64,000 nucleotides of DNA from the NCBI RefSeq assembly GCF_003025595.1, contig NZ_PYMI01000003.1:186001-250000 (forward strand), in the 5' to 3' direction. Made by a program: the position numbers and the translations under genes. Position 1 is the first letter of the stretch. The number at the start of each line of letters is the position of its first letter. This DNA comes from Photobacterium ganghwense (lineage in GTDB: Bacteria > Pseudomonadota > Gammaproteobacteria > Enterobacterales > Vibrionaceae). This document shows positions 1 through 9,971 of this stretch, piece by piece. The notes under the pieces are model-generated. The model ran no database searches and was not told the DNA's origin. It saw nothing but the letters and a program-made list of their open reading frames with translations.

Positions 1-1845
1 GAATCCCAGCTGGTGGTCGAAGCGGGGACGGGAACGGGCAAGACATTTGCCTACCTGGTGCCTGCATTAGTCAGTGGCAAGAAGGCAATCATTTCTACCG
101 GTTCCAAAAACCTGCAAGAGCAGCTGTTTCACCGGGATCTTCCGTTAATGACACAGGCGCTGGGCTTTACTGGCCGGGTTGCGCTGCTGAAAGGCCGTGC
201 CAACTACCTGTGTCTGGATCGGATGAGCCGTCAGATTGCCGAAAGCCATGGTATCCATGCAGATCCCAAGCTGCTGAGCCAGCTGGTTCAGGTGCGCAGC
301 TGGTCGTCCTCGACCAAAAGCGGGGATCTCGGTGAATGTGATGATATCGCCGAAGATAGCCCTGTTTTGCCGATGATTACCTCAACCAACGACAACTGTC
401 TGGGCCGGGAATGTCCGTCCTATGATGAGTGTTTTGTCGTAAAAGCACGACGTCGGGCGATGGAAGCCGATGTGGTCGTGGTTAACCACCATCTTTTTCT
501 GGCGGATCTGGCTATTAAAGAGACCGGTTTCGGCGAGCTGATCCCCGAAGCAGACATGTTCATCTTTGATGAAGCCCATCAGCTGCCGGATATTGCCAGT
601 CAGTATTTTGGTCAGAGTCTGTCCAGCCGTCAGCTGCAAGAGCTGGCCAAGGACATTGAAATTGGCTATCGCACTGAAGCCAAAGACATGCGCCAACTCC
701 AGAAAACGGCGGATCGCCTGCATCAGGCTGCGTCTGATCTGCGGATTGTGCTGGGCGAGCCGGGGTTTAGGGGCAACTGGCGAGAGGTGATCAATAGTCC
801 GGCGGTACAACGGGAAATCACCCGTTTGCAGGATGCGCTGGACTTGACCCATGAAGTGCTGAAACTGGCCCTTGGCCGCAGTCAGCTGCTGGATAGTGCA
901 TTTGAACGGGCAACCCTGGTGAAAGCCCGTTTGGAGCGGGTGTGCGACACCAGCATCACTGGCTATTCGTACTGGTACGAATGTACTCCCCGCCATTTCA
1001 GTTTGCACATAACCCCGCTGTCTGTTGCTGACAAGTTTCATGAGCAAATCACCGAGCAGGGTGGTGCCTGGATTTTTACCTCTGCTACCCTGGCCGTGAA
1101 CGACGATTTCGGGCATTTCAGCCAGCGTCTGGGTTTAAAACCGAAGCAGCAGTTTTCCCTGGAAAGTCCCTTTGATTATCAGCAGCAAGCCTTGCTCTGC
1201 GTTCCTCGCTTTCTACCGGAGCCAAATAGCTTTGGCCTGGCCGATCGTCTGGTCGACATGCTGGCACCGGTGATTCAGGCCAACAATGGCCGCTGTTTCT
1301 TCCTCTGTACTTCTCATCAGATGGTGCGTGATCTGGCCGAAGGGTTTCGTGCCCGACTGGCGCTTCCGGTGCTGGCACAAGGGGAAACCACCAAGCAGAA
1401 ACTGCTGGCCGAGTATCTGGAGCGGGGGGATGCCCTGCTGATTGCCACCGGTGCGTTCTGGGAAGGGGTGGATGTTAGAGGCCAGGCATTAAGCTGTGTT
1501 ATTATCGACAAACTACCGTTTACAGCACCGGATGACCCGCTGCTGAAAGCTCGGATTGAAGATTGCCGCCTGCGTGGTGGCGATCCATTTTCTGAAGTCC
1601 AGATCCCCGATGCCGTCATTACCCTGAAACAGGGAGTGGGGCGACTTATCCGTGATAAACAGGATAAGGGTGTACTGGTGATCTGCGACAACCGATTGGT
1701 AACGCGCCCATACGGTGCGGTTTTTTTACGCAGCCTGCCGCCGATTCCTCGTACCCGAGACGTGGAACAGGTCGGGCACTTTTTGTCTTCAATTAATGGC
1801 CAGCAAGCGCCGTCAGCCGTTGAAGACCAGCATTCAGAGGCTTGA
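1..1845 (+). CDS. yoaA: YoaA/DinG-type ATP-dependent DNA helicase (5' end cut by window)
   Basis: Superfamily 2 DNA helicase of the iron-sulfur XPD/DinG group; E. coli YoaA works with the HolC (chi) subunit in replication repair. The frame is open from base 1, so the true start lies outside the window. Visible: Walker A EAGTGTGKT at the very start, a DEAH box in FIFDEAHQLPD, and spaced cysteines (ANYLCL, then CLGREC and YDEC) that fit the [4Fe-4S] cluster between helicase motifs. Near the C-terminus, GVGRLIRDKQDKGV matches helicase motif VI. The stop TGA is followed directly by the ATG of tsaB, which suggests translational coupling. YoaA is preferred over DinG because of the tsaB neighbour, but DinG-family paralogues are hard to separate by eye. 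Confidence 0.9.
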   Translation, partial: ESQLVVEAGTGTGKTFAYLVPALVSGKKAIISTGSKNLQEQLFHRDLPLMTQALGFTGRVALLKGRANYLCLDRMSRQIAESHGIHADPKLLSQLVQVRSWSSSTKSGDLGECDDIAEDSPVLPMITSTNDNCLGRECPSYDECFVVKARRRAMEADVVVVNHHLFLADLAIKETGFGELIPEADMFIFDEAHQLPDIASQYFGQSLSSRQLQELAKDIEIGYRTEAKDMRQLQKTADRLHQAASDLRIVLGEPGFRGNWREVINSPAVQREITRLQDALDLTHEVLKLALGRSQLLDSAFERATLVKARLERVCDTSITGYSYWYECTPRHFSLHITPLSVADKFHEQITEQGGAWIFTSATLAVNDDFGHFSQRLGLKPKQQFSLESPFDYQQQALLCVPRFLPEPNSFGLADRLVDMLAPVIQANNGRCFFLCTSHQMVRDLAEGFRARLALPVLAQGETTKQKLLAEYLERGDALLIATGAFWEGVDVRGQALSCVIIDKLPFTAPDDPLLKARIEDCRLRGGDPFSEVQIPDAVITLKQGVGRLIRDKQDKGVLVICDNRLVTRPYGAVFLRSLPPIPRTRDVEQVGHFLSSINGQQAPSAVEDQHSEA

Positions 1846-2547
1846 ATGAGCAACAAAATTCTTGCAGTAGATACTGCTACCGAAAACTGTTCTGTTGCCC
1901 TTTTAATGGGCGATGAAGTGATTTCACGTTGTGAATATGCACCGCGTGAGCACACCACAAAAATTCTGCCAATGGTTGATGAGGTTCTGGCTCAGGGCGG
2001 AATTACCCTGAATCAGTTGGATGCTCTGGCTTATGGCCGTGGTCCGGGCAGCTTTACCGGTGTGCGTATCGGCATTGGTATTGCGCAGGGACTTGCATTT
2101 GGTGCAGATTTGCCGATGATCGGGGTCTCGACCCTTGCCGCGATGGCACAGGGCACTTACCGCCTTCACCAGGCTGAGCATGTCATGACGGCAATTGATG
2201 CTCGTATGGATGAGGTATACTGGGGACAGTATATCCGTCAGGCTGATGGTGACTGGCTGGTACACGGTGAAGAGCAGGTGATCAAGCCAGAATTGCTGGT
2301 TGGCCAGATTGAAACGCTGAATGCGCGCTGGTTTACGGCCGGGACAGGTTGGGAAAGCTATGCTGAGGTTTTAGCGCAATTGCCAACAGAGGTCGTGAAA
2401 GGGTCGGTGCTTTACCCTGAATCTGCGGATATGGTGCATTTGGCGAAATTTGCTCTGGCCCGTGGTGAAGTGGTGGCCGCAGAATCGGCTAGTCCGGTGT
2501 ATCTGCGTGATACCGTGACCTGGAAAAAATTACCAGGTCGTGAATAA
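1846..2547 (+). CDS. tsaB: TsaB, tRNA threonylcarbamoyladenosine (t6A) biosynthesis partner
   Basis: TsaB (YeaZ) is the non-catalytic ASKHA-fold partner of TsaD. With TsaC and TsaE it makes t6A37 on ANN-decoding tRNAs in the cytoplasm. The 233-residue length fits the family (E. coli about 231). The N-terminus [16 protein letters not shown] is the first nucleotide-binding strand-turn of the fold, and [15 protein letters not shown] is the family's best conserved block. The start ATG abuts the yoaA stop, so no independent promoter is needed. yoaA-tsaB is a common gammaproteobacterial pair. Confidence 0.96.
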   Translation: MSNKILAVDTATENCSVALLMGDEVISRCEYAPREHTTKILPMVDEVLAQGGITLNQLDALAYGRGPGSFTGVRIGIGIAQGLAFGADLPMIGVSTLAAMAQGTYRLHQAEHVMTAIDARMDEVYWGQYIRQADGDWLVHGEEQVIKPELLVGQIETLNARWFTAGTGWESYAEVLAQLPTEVVKGSVLYPESADMVHLAKFALARGEVVAAESASPVYLRDTVTWKKLPGRE

Positions 2548-2708
2548 GGCAATTTGACCACTATGCCGTACTATTAAAGCGGTATGGTGGTGGAATCCCC
2601 GGTCACAACTTAACTTATGTCTCTTTTCTCTTGAGTTGACGTAAGGGAAGGACTGGCTGGGGAGGGTGCCAATCCCCCATCTGTCGGTTTTCTTTCTGGA
2701 TATTGCTT

Positions 2709-2987
2709 ATGGTTTCGATTCAGCGTCTTCCGGTTACTCTCACTCAACCCAATTCCAGCACGAAACCCGGCAAGTCCCCTGCTGCGCCCGGTAAACCCAA
2801 AGCGGTGGCTACCGCGGTTGCCCTTTCTGTTCGTGATCCCCAGACCCTTGAGGATGCCCGTCAGCACATTCAGTATGATCAGCCGGAAGGTAAGCATCGC
2901 GAAGCCTTAGCTTCTTACCTTGGTGTGATGCATCAACAGCGTCGAGATGAACTCTCGGCAATGGTTGGTGTCGATGTGTATGTCTGA
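2709..2987 (+). CDS. Conserved small protein of unknown function (92 aa)
   Basis: I do not assign a function. The product is about 92 residues if the ATG (MVSIQRLPVTLTQ) is used; a TTG two codons upstream is less likely. The N-terminal third is rich in Pro, Thr, Ala and Lys and looks disordered. The C-terminal part is compact and charged, with a YDQPEGKHREALASYLGVM core and a GVDVYV end. No signal peptide or membrane segment is visible. It lies between tsaB and slp, all on the plus strand. I believe vibrios carry a similar short protein beside slp, sometimes named as a partition protein without good reason; that is memory, not shown here. Confidence 0.7.
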   Translation: MVSIQRLPVTLTQPNSSTKPGKSPAAPGKPKAVATAVALSVRDPQTLEDARQHIQYDQPEGKHREALASYLGVMHQQRRDELSAMVGVDVYV

Positions 2988-3095
2988 TCCACTTGTGCTC
3001 TTCATTGTTTCTTAGCCATGAGGCGGGTTCCCGGCTTGCGGTCGCGAACGGTCCTGATGTTGCGCGCATATTCATCAATCAGGTAGGAATTCAAG

Positions 3096-3650
3096 ATGTT
3101 TAGGAAGCTATTGGCTGGGCTGCTTACTGGGATTATGGTAGGCTGCGCCGCAGTACCGGAGAGCTTGCAGACGACCACCGATCACCCGCTGACGGATATT
3201 ACAGCTTTGCACCAGCAGGGCACGCAGGCGGTGGGTCAGGAAGTGCGACTCGGTGGGATGATTGCAGCCATTCGAAATGATGCCACTGAAACCAGGCTGG
3301 AAATTGTTGCTATGCCAATTGGCCGCGATGGTAAACCCAAACCGGATCAAGCATTGCAGAAGCGGTTTGCGGCTTATGTCAGCGGATTTCTGGAACCCAT
3401 GCAATATCAGCCGGGACGTCTGATTACGGTTGCCGGTCAGGTAAGCGGAACGGAATCCGGGCAGGTGGGAGATTATCCCTACCTTTATCCGGTCGTGAAA
3501 GCCTCCGGAGTCCAGCTCTGGCAGGTGAAACAGGAAGTCTGGCTGGATGACTTTGACCGCTTTTCCCATTGCGTTGGTGCCTATTGCCCGCCGGTGTGGA
3601 TCCGGGACGGATACACCCGCGGTGAAATTCGGGAGCGTGTTACCCACTAA
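3096..3650 (+). CDS. slp: Slp family outer-membrane lipoprotein
   Basis: Lipoprotein of the Slp (starvation/stationary-phase inducible) family; its molecular role is not established. The N-terminus has two basic residues, a hydrophobic stretch and a lipobox ending MVGC, so cleavage and lipidation at Cys16 are expected. The mature part carries the family's OB-like beta pattern (VRLGGMIAAIRN, ITVAGQVSGTESG, YPYLYPVV). The length of 184 aa is typical. A GTAGGAA ribosome-binding site precedes the ATG. The 3' end is followed after about 40 bases by the hydrolase gene, so co-transcription is possible. Confidence 0.88.
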   Translation: MFRKLLAGLLTGIMVGCAAVPESLQTTTDHPLTDITALHQQGTQAVGQEVRLGGMIAAIRNDATETRLEIVAMPIGRDGKPKPDQALQKRFAAYVSGFLEPMQYQPGRLITVAGQVSGTESGQVGDYPYLYPVVKASGVQLWQVKQEVWLDDFDRFSHCVGAYCPPVWIRDGYTRGEIRERVTH

Positions 3651-3690
3651 GCACTGGGCAAAACACGGAAACATACTGCGAATGGAACTC

Positions 3691-4626
3691 ATGACACATT
3701 TCACGATGGAAAGTATTACGTTTCAGCTGGATGCGTTACGTCTTGCCGGACTTTGTTCGTGCTCGCCGGGCGATCAGGTCATAACTGACCCGCAAGCCTG
3801 GCCGGAGGACACGCACTGTTTGACACCGGATAAACCGGTGTTGGTGATGCTGCATGGCTGGCAGGACAATGCGGCCAGTTTCGCGCCGTTGTTTGAGCCG
3901 CTGGCGGATCATTTCCACCTGCTGGCAATTGACTGGCCCGGTCATGGACTGTCTCAGGCGAGACCTGACGGTAACTTCTACCATTTTGTCGACTACGTAG
4001 ACGATTTGGCGCAGTTATTGAGTCTATTGCCGGTTAGTCGTGTGCATTTACTGGGGCATTCTCTGGGGGCGCTGGTCAGTACCTGTTATGCCGCCGCTTT
4101 TCCTGAGCGGGTTGCATCCATGGTATTGATTGAAGGGCTGGGGCCATTATCCGAGCCTCCTGAGCATGCCGCGACGCGACTGCGAGACGGGATTCTCAGT
4201 CGGGAGCGATACCGTAAACGTGCGTCTGTCCGACGGGGGATGACCTCTTTCGATCAGGCAGTCACATTACGGTGTGAGGTGAATGCGTTAACTCCCGAGC
4301 AAGTTATTCCGCTGGTGGAGCGGGCGACGTATTGTCAGGATTCCCGCTGGTACTGGCGCCATGATCCGCGGCTGCGTTGCGATTCGTTGTATCGCATGGC
4401 GGATGGGCATAGCCTGGCGATGCGGGCTGCGGTCAGCTGTCCGGTGCTATCCATTATTGGTGAGCAGGGTTATCAAAGCCTGCAGCTGACGTCAGAGCAA
4501 CAGCAGCAGTGGCAGAACCTGAGCCAGACCCGGGTAAGCGGGGGGCATCATTGCCACCTCGAAAGCCCTCGGGCAACCGTTGAACATATAGTGTCGTTCG
4601 CGTCAAAATTCAAAACACTGGTCTGA
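3691..4626 (+). CDS. Alpha/beta hydrolase (serine hydrolase-like)
   Basis: Alpha/beta-hydrolase fold enzyme; substrate unknown. Visible: the oxyanion-region motif LVMLHGWQDNAASF, the strand IDWPGHGLS, the nucleophile elbow GHSLG, and a C-terminal GGHHCHLESP block with the likely catalytic His. There is no signal peptide, so it should be cytoplasmic. Three in-frame ATGs lie close together (3682, 3691, 3706). I chose 3691 because GGA lies six bases upstream; a longer frame would overlap slp. A FadR-like operator covers the last codons of this gene (4616-4632), a hint that the downstream fadD promoter region reaches into it. Confidence 0.85.
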   Translation: MTHFTMESITFQLDALRLAGLCSCSPGDQVITDPQAWPEDTHCLTPDKPVLVMLHGWQDNAASFAPLFEPLADHFHLLAIDWPGHGLSQARPDGNFYHFVDYVDDLAQLLSLLPVSRVHLLGHSLGALVSTCYAAAFPERVASMVLIEGLGPLSEPPEHAATRLRDGILSRERYRKRASVRRGMTSFDQAVTLRCEVNALTPEQVIPLVERATYCQDSRWYWRHDPRLRCDSLYRMADGHSLAMRAAVSCPVLSIIGEQGYQSLQLTSEQQQQWQNLSQTRVSGGHHCHLESPRATVEHIVSFASKFKTLV

Positions 4627-4632
4627 CAAGTT
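4616..4632 (+). promoter_or_regulatory. FadR-like operator upstream of fadD
   Basis: CACTGGTCTGACAAGTT contains ACTGGTC-T-GACAAGT, a palindrome with one mismatch. From memory the E. coli FadR consensus is AGCTGGTCCGACNTGTT, which gives about 12 of 16 defined positions. FadR represses fad genes until acyl-CoA binds it. The site overlaps the stop codon of the hydrolase gene and lies about 110 bases before the fadD start. A candidate promoter, TTGTTA (4645-4650), 17 bases, TGTAAA (4668-4673), follows it. Confidence 0.6.
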
Positions 4633-4739
4633 GGTGTTAATTAGTTGTTACTTGTGCTGTAATGCGGTGTAAACAGATGTTTGATTTTCCCTACAGCACA
4701 GCATTGGCCTCGCGCCAGAATCGATAAGGAGAGTGCAAA

Positions 4740-6428
4740 GTGGATAAGGTTTGGCTTAACCGCTATCCGGCAGATGTACCGGCAGAAATTAACCCGGATC
4801 AGTATCCGTCGTTAGTCGAAATGTTTGAGCAGTCTGTTCAGAAGTATGCCGATCAGACTGCGTTTATCAACATGGGTCAGGTCATGACCTTCCGTAAATT
4901 GGAAGAGCGTAGCCGGGCATTTGCTGCCTATCTGCAGAATGAACTCAATCTGCAAAAAGGTGATCGCGTGGCGGTCATGATGCCAAACCTGCTGCAGTAC
5001 CCGATTGCACTGTTCGGTATTTTACGTGCTGGTTGTGTGGTGGTGAACGTTAACCCACTGTACACGCCGCGCGAACTTGAGCATCAGTTGAATGACTCCG
5101 GTGCCAAAGCCATTGTTATCGTGTCAAACTTCGCGCACACGCTTGAAAGTATTGTGAAAAATACCGGAGTGCAGCACGTTGTACTGACCAGCCTGGGGGA
5201 TCAGTTGTCCCGACCGAAAGGGACATTGGTGAACTTCATCGTGAAGTACATCAAGAAGATGGTGCCTAAGTATCATTTGCCACACGCGACATCTATGCGC
5301 ATGGCGCTGCGCAAAGGCCGCCGCATGCAGTATGTGAAGCCATTTATGTCCGGTGAAGATACGGCATTCCTGCAATATACCGGTGGTACCACCGGAGTTG
5401 CGAAAGGGGCGATACTGACTCACCGCAACATGCTGGCAAACGTTATGCAGGCGAAAGGGGCCTATAGCCCGGTCCTGACGGAAGGCCGCGAGCTGATTGT
5501 GACCGCGTTGCCGCTTTATCACGTGTTTGCACTGACGGTGAACTGCCTGCTGTTTATTGAAATGGGCGGACGTAACCTGATGATCACCAACCCGCGTGAC
5601 ATTCCGACGTTTGTGAAAGAATTGCAGCGCTACCCGTTCACGGCGATTACCGGCGTGAACACCTTGTTTAACGCTTTGGTAAATAACGAAGATTTCCACG
5701 AAATCGACTTCAGTAATCTGCGCTTGTCGGTCGGCGGAGGCATGGCTGTACAGCGTGCCGTTGCTGAAAAATGGAAGCAGATCACAGGCAATTACTTGCT
5801 AGAAGGGTATGGTCTGACTGAGTGTTCACCACTGGTGGCGGCTTACCCTTATGATTTGGTCGACTATAATGGCTCTATTGGTCTGCCAGTACCGTCAACA
5901 GAAGTACGTATTGTTGATGATGAAGGCAATGTACTGGGTAACGACCAGACAGGTGAACTGCAGGTCCGTGGCCCGCAGGTGATGCAGGGATACTGGCAGC
6001 GTCCGGAAGCGACCAAAGAAGTGCTGTCGGATGACGGTTGGCTGTCGACCGGCGATATTGTGCGTTTTGATGACGAAGGTTTCCTGCACATTGTTGATCG
6101 TAAGAAAGATATGATTCTGGTGTCCGGCTTTAACGTGTACCCGAATGAAATCGAAGATGTGGTCGCACTGAACAGTAAAGTGCTGGAAGTGGCGGCAATC
6201 GGTCAGCCGCATGAGGTGTCCGGCGAGGTGGTGAAAATCTGCGTTGTGAAGCGAGATGCCAGCCTGACCCGTGAAGAATTGCTCAGCCATTGTCGGGAGC
6301 ATCTGACCGGCTATAAAGTACCGAAAATTGTCGAGTTCCGTGATGAACTGCCGAAAACCAATGTCGGCAAGATTCTGCGCCGCGCCTTGCGGGAAGAATC
6401 CGATAAGCAGGTTGCTCAGCAAGCCTGA
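4740..6428 (+). CDS. fadD: Long-chain fatty-acid--CoA ligase FadD
   Basis: Activates exogenous long-chain fatty acids to acyl-CoA at the inner membrane, using ATP, as the entry to beta-oxidation. The 562-residue product aligns end to end with E. coli FadD. Visible: the AMP-binding P-loop [21 protein letters not shown], the [13 protein letters not shown] adenylation motif, and the fatty-acyl-CoA synthetase signature ending in [18 protein letters not shown]. The start is GTG ([10 protein letters not shown]) and is set by AAGGAGAG eight bases upstream. A perfect hairpin follows the stop and separates it from rnd. Control by FadR is likely from the box at 4616-4632. Confidence 0.97.
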   Translation: MDKVWLNRYPADVPAEINPDQYPSLVEMFEQSVQKYADQTAFINMGQVMTFRKLEERSRAFAAYLQNELNLQKGDRVAVMMPNLLQYPIALFGILRAGCVVVNVNPLYTPRELEHQLNDSGAKAIVIVSNFAHTLESIVKNTGVQHVVLTSLGDQLSRPKGTLVNFIVKYIKKMVPKYHLPHATSMRMALRKGRRMQYVKPFMSGEDTAFLQYTGGTTGVAKGAILTHRNMLANVMQAKGAYSPVLTEGRELIVTALPLYHVFALTVNCLLFIEMGGRNLMITNPRDIPTFVKELQRYPFTAITGVNTLFNALVNNEDFHEIDFSNLRLSVGGGMAVQRAVAEKWKQITGNYLLEGYGLTECSPLVAAYPYDLVDYNGSIGLPVPSTEVRIVDDEGNVLGNDQTGELQVRGPQVMQGYWQRPEATKEVLSDDGWLSTGDIVRFDDEGFLHIVDRKKDMILVSGFNVYPNEIEDVVALNSKVLEVAAIGQPHEVSGEVVKICVVKRDASLTREELLSHCREHLTGYKVPKIVEFRDELPKTNVGKILRRALREESDKQVAQQA

Positions 6429-6445
6429 CGGACGAAAACGAATCC

Positions 6446-6472
6446 AATGCCGGCGTAAGCCGGCATTTTGTT
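6446..6472 (+). terminator. Intrinsic terminator after fadD
   Basis: AATGCCGGC, loop GTAA, GCCGGCATT, then TTGTT: a perfect 9-bp stem 18 bases after the fadD stop. The T tract is short, and rnd starts 12 bases after it, so some read-through is possible. Confidence 0.7.
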
Positions 6473-6484
6473 GGTAGGAAAATT

Positions 6485-7609
6485 GTGAATTTTGAAGTAA
6501 TTACCAGTGCCACGCGCCTGGAAACTGTTTGCCTTCAGGCGCGAAACCAGAAGGCTGTCATGCTGGACACTGAGTTTGTCCGGACCCGAACCCTGTACCC
6601 AAAACTGGGACTGGTGCAATTGTATGACGGCGAAACCCTTGCGCTGATTGATCCGCTGGAGATCGACAACCTGGAGCCGTTGTGGGAGCTGCTGCGTGAT
6701 CAGTCGGTGACCAAAGTACTGCACGCGTGCGGTGAAGATCTGGAAGTTTTCCAGTACTACGCAGGCACCATGCCGGTGCCAATGATCGATACTCAGGTGA
6801 TGGCTGCATTTCTGGGATACGGGGTCTCTGCCGGTTTCGGGACACTGGTGAAAGATTTTCTCGGGGTGGAACTGGACAAAGGTGAAGCCCGCACGAACTG
6901 GCTGGCCCGTCCGCTGACCGATCGCCAGCTCGATTACGCTGCGGCTGACGTGTATTACCTAAAGCCCCTGTTTGATAAGTTGCTGCCGCTAGTGGAAGCA
7001 AAAGGCTGGTCTGAGGCACTGGAGCAGGAATGTGCCGCACAGGTACTTAAACGGATGAGAACCGTCGACCCTGATATGGCTTACCTGGATGTGAAAAATG
7101 CATGGCAGCTTAACCCGAGACAATTGGCTATCCTGCAAAAAGTAGCAAAATGGCGAATTCTTGAAGCCAGGAAACGCGATCTTGCGTTGAACTTCGTACT
7201 AAAAGAGCTGAATTTGTGGAAGCTGGCTCGCTTTGAAATCAAGTCGAAAGCTGTGATGGATAAAGAAGGCTTCGATAATATGGAAATCCAGCGTCATGGT
7301 AATCGCCTGATTTCACTGGTGAATGAAGTCGAGCGCATGTCACCGGCGGAGTATCCGGAAAAGATTGTCCGATTAGTGGATCTACCGGGGTACAAGCAGC
7401 GGGTTAAAGAGATTAAAGATGTCGTCAATGCGGTTGCTGAAGAAACCGGGCTGATGAGTGAATTTCTGGCGTCGAAGAAACAGATTAACCAGCTAATCAG
7501 CTGGGCGTGGAAGAAACAGTATCCACAAGATAGCCTGCCGGAAATGCTGAAAAGCTGGCGTAAGCCGCTGTTTGAAGAGCGTGTTTTGCCGTTGCTGAAA
7601 ACTGTGTAA
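6485..7609 (+). CDS. rnd: Ribonuclease D
   Basis: 3'-5' exoribonuclease that trims tRNA precursors and other small RNAs. DEDD-family signature residues are visible: MLDTEFVRT (Exo I), HACGEDLEVF and DTQVMAAFLGYG (Exo II), and YAAADVYYL (Exo III, DEDDy type). The C-terminal half carries helical HRDC-type sequence (ILQKVAKWRILEARKRDL and EIQRHGNRLISLV). The length of 374 aa matches E. coli RNase D (375). The start is GTG, preceded by TAGGAA at a good distance. It is probably the last gene of its transcript, since a strong bidirectional hairpin separates it from the converging min genes. Confidence 0.95.
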   Translation: MNFEVITSATRLETVCLQARNQKAVMLDTEFVRTRTLYPKLGLVQLYDGETLALIDPLEIDNLEPLWELLRDQSVTKVLHACGEDLEVFQYYAGTMPVPMIDTQVMAAFLGYGVSAGFGTLVKDFLGVELDKGEARTNWLARPLTDRQLDYAAADVYYLKPLFDKLLPLVEAKGWSEALEQECAAQVLKRMRTVDPDMAYLDVKNAWQLNPRQLAILQKVAKWRILEARKRDLALNFVLKELNLWKLARFEIKSKAVMDKEGFDNMEIQRHGNRLISLVNEVERMSPAEYPEKIVRLVDLPGYKQRVKEIKDVVNAVAEETGLMSEFLASKKQINQLISWAWKKQYPQDSLPEMLKSWRKPLFEERVLPLLKTV

Positions 7610-7648
7610 GACACGTCGGTTATAAAGATAATCAGTATTTAGCATCCA

Positions 7649-7677
7649 CAAAAAAGCCCCATAAAGGGGCTTTTTTT
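7649..7677. terminator. Bidirectional terminator between rnd and minE
   Basis: A-tract, GCCCC, loop ATAAA, GGGGC, T-tract. Runs of A on one side and T on the other let it stop transcription from rnd (plus) and from minE (minus). Confidence 0.9.
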
Positions 7678-7691
7678 ATATCTTCAATCTT

Positions 7692-7955
7692 TTACTTGTC
7701 TTCGTCCGGTAACGTGACGTTAAGCTCCAGAACAGAGAGATCTTCTTCTTTCTGATCGAGATTAACCGTTACCTGATCCGGGCTAATCGCAACGTACTTG
7801 CGAATCACTTCCAGAATGTCCTGCTTAAGCTGCGGGAGGTAGCTTGGTGTACTTTGATCGGCTGAACGGCGCTCCGCAACAATAATCTGCAAGCGCTCTT
7901 TGGCGACGCTGGCCGTTGTTGTCCTCTTGGGGCGGAAGAATTCTAACAGTGCCAT
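7692..7955 (-). CDS. minE: MinE, division-site topological specificity factor
   Basis: Stimulates the MinD ATPase and drives pole-to-pole Min oscillation so that FtsZ assembles only at midcell. 87 residues, as in E. coli (88). The N-terminal MALLEFFRP is the membrane-targeting helix, [12 protein letters not shown] is the anti-MinCD/MinD-contact helix, and the C-terminal ILEVIRKYV...VTVNL segment forms the dimerisation beta domain. Last gene of minCDE, seven bases after minD, and followed by a shared terminator. Confidence 0.97.
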   Translation of the reverse strand: MALLEFFRPKRTTTASVAKERLQIIVAERRSADQSTPSYLPQLKQDILEVIRKYVAISPDQVTVNLDQKEEDLSVLELNVTLPDEDK

Positions 7956-7962
7956 AATGTCT

Positions 7963-8775
7963 TTACCCTCCGAATAGACGTTTCAGGAAACCTTTCTTCT
8001 CTTCTTCAAGGAAGCGGAATGGACGCTCTTCACCCAACAAACGAGCAACTGTGTCCTGGTATGCCAAACCGGCATCAGAGTCTGTATCGAAGATCACCGG
8101 TTCACCTTTGTTGGAGGCATTCAGTACAGCTTGGCTTTCAGGGATCACACCCAGCAGCGGGATATGCAGAATTTCTTCCACGTCAGTCACGCTTAGCATC
8201 TCACCCAGTGTCACGCGGGCAGGGTTGTAACGTGTTAGCAGCAGGTGAGTTTTAACCGGAGACTCGGCTTGCTCAGCACGACGTGATTTCGAATCCAGGA
8301 TACCCAGGATACGGTCGGAGTCACGCACGGATGAGACCTCAGGGTTTGTTGTTACAATCGCTTCATCTGCGAAATACAGAGCCATCAGCGCACCGGACTC
8401 AATACCCGCTGGTGAGTCACAGATAATGAATTCAAAACCCATTTCATCCAGATCTTTCAGGACGCGCTCAACACCTTCACGAGCCAGAGCATCTTTGTCA
8501 CGGGTTTGTGAAGCAGGCAGAACATATAGATTTTCAACACGCTTATCTTTAATCAGCGCCTGATTCAGATTGGCTTCACCGTTAATGACATTAACAAAGT
8601 CATACACCACACGACGCTCACAGCCCATGATAAGGTCAAGATTCCGCAGGCCGATATCGAAATCGATCACTGCTGTTTTCTTGCCGCTCAGAGCAAGGCC
8701 CGATGCGATAGCTGCACTAGAGGTCGTCTTACCAACGCCACCCTTACCAGAGGTTACCACGATGATTCGTGCCAT
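7963..8775 (-). CDS. minD: MinD, septum-site determining ATPase
   Basis: Membrane-binding P-loop ATPase that recruits MinC and is released by MinE. The deviant Walker A motif GKGGVGKT is at residues 10-17, with the signature lysine Lys11. Walker B lies in [11 protein letters not shown]. The C-terminus [16 protein letters not shown] is the amphipathic membrane-targeting helix. The length of 270 residues equals E. coli MinD. It lies between minC (20-base gap) and minE in one operon. Confidence 0.98.
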   Translation of the reverse strand: MARIIVVTSGKGGVGKTTSSAAIASGLALSGKKTAVIDFDIGLRNLDLIMGCERRVVYDFVNVINGEANLNQALIKDKRVENLYVLPASQTRDKDALAREGVERVLKDLDEMGFEFIICDSPAGIESGALMALYFADEAIVTTNPEVSSVRDSDRILGILDSKSRRAEQAESPVKTHLLLTRYNPARVTLGEMLSVTDVEEILHIPLLGVIPESQAVLNASNKGEPVIFDTDSDAGLAYQDTVARLLGEERPFRFLEEEKKGFLKRLFGG

Positions 8776-8795
8776 TCTTGATTCCTTATTAAACG

Positions 8796-9458
8796 CTATA
8801 GAGCCAGGTGCTCTATGTTCAAATTATTTTCGTTCAGCGAGATAACGACATTTTGCCCCCAGAAATCTTCCTGGATGTTGTCGCTCAGCCAATAGTTACC
8901 CGCAATTGAAATCAGCTCAGGTTGCAGGTTGTGACAAAAGATTTGCGCTTCCTGTTGCCCGCTGGCACCGGCTATTGCGCGTCCCCTCAATGTACCGTAG
9001 ATGTGAATGCAGCCGTCGGCAATGACTTCCGCGCCCGCACTGACATGATTCATGATGACAAGATCACAATTCTTAGCATAAATCTGCTGGCCTGACCGAA
9101 CCGGGGTGCGAATGATGCGAGTAGGGGCCATAACCGGCTCTGTCGCCTTGGCCTGACGCGCAGCATTCATGATCGCAAATCCTGCTGCTTTGGCTTTCTC
9201 CTGGAGCCGGGTCGCTTTGCATCCGCTGATGCCGACCGGAATCACACCGGCTTCGCTGACTTTATTTTTCAGCAGTGAGAAATCGATGGAATCGCCAGCC
9301 TGGCTGACATCGATAACTACGGGGGCGGATGCAAAAAAATGAGGAGCCTGCTCTACTTTCTGTTTCAGAAAGTCGGCAGCCTTATGGATGTCGCCGTCCA
9401 CCAGGTGAAGGGCAGAGAGGGTGAAAGAGCCTCCCTTGAGTTCTGCTACTTTTGTCAT
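8796..9458 (-). CDS. minC: MinC, FtsZ assembly inhibitor
   Basis: Inhibits Z-ring formation where MinD places it. The N-terminal domain (about residues 1-100) includes FKLxx-like [11 protein letters not shown]. The C-terminal right-handed beta helix (about 120-220) has the glycine pattern [25 protein letters not shown] in part, then [17 protein letters not shown], the MinD-binding surface. 220 residues, slightly shorter than E. coli (231). First gene of the operon; its promoter must lie in the 219 bases shared with the divergent ycgL. Confidence 0.95.
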   Translation of the reverse strand: MTKVAELKGGSFTLSALHLVDGDIHKAADFLKQKVEQAPHFFASAPVVIDVSQAGDSIDFSLLKNKVSEAGVIPVGISGCKATRLQEKAKAAGFAIMNAARQAKATEPVMAPTRIIRTPVRSGQQIYAKNCDLVIMNHVSAGAEVIADGCIHIYGTLRGRAIAGASGQQEAQIFCHNLQPELISIAGNYWLSDNIQEDFWGQNVVISLNENNLNIEHLAL

Positions 9459-9677
9459 TTGTCTAGCTGACTGTCGCTAAATTAGCCGTTCAGGTTCGTT
9501 ATCTCTTTAGTACCTTGCATGTTATATTCCAAACCGTATATCAGCAAGCTATCCTTGCTTTAGCGTTGTAAATTCAGACAGGCGTCGCATCCCCCGTGGG
9601 CTGTGGGTTCCGGAGGGAGAGAAGTCGCGATGTTGTGGTCTGATACTGAGTCAGTTTTATCAAAAGGTTCTATCAGC

Positions 9678-9968
9678 ATGTTGTGTGCAATTTATAAAAG
9701 CCCAAAGAAAGACAACACTTATCTCTACATCAATAAGAAAGACGATTTCTCTGCGGTGCCTGAAGCGCTGCTGAGCACTTTTGGCACACCACAGTTTGTC
9801 ATGGTCCTGAAAATTGGCGACCGGAAGAAACTGGCATTGGCCGATATTGAAAAAGTGAAAAGTGAACTGCTGGAAAAAGGGTTTTATCTGCAGGTCCCAC
9901 CGCCGGTGACGAATTTACTGGAAGAATATAAAGCCGCAAAGAAAGCCGCTTCACCATCTCAGGAATAG
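9678..9968 (+). CDS. ycgL: YcgL family protein
   Basis: Small YcgL-domain protein (96 aa) of unknown biochemical function, conserved in gammaproteobacteria next to the min locus. [18 protein letters not shown] is the usual family start, so I use the ATG at 9678; the frame stays open for 25 more codons upstream but without family similarity. [11 protein letters not shown] and the C-terminal [11 protein letters not shown] block are family features. It is three bases before the transglycosylase gene, so the two are almost certainly co-transcribed. Confidence 0.92.
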   Translation: MLCAIYKSPKKDNTYLYINKKDDFSAVPEALLSTFGTPQFVMVLKIGDRKKLALADIEKVKSELLEKGFYLQVPPPVTNLLEEYKAAKKAASPSQE

Positions 9969-9971
9969 TTT

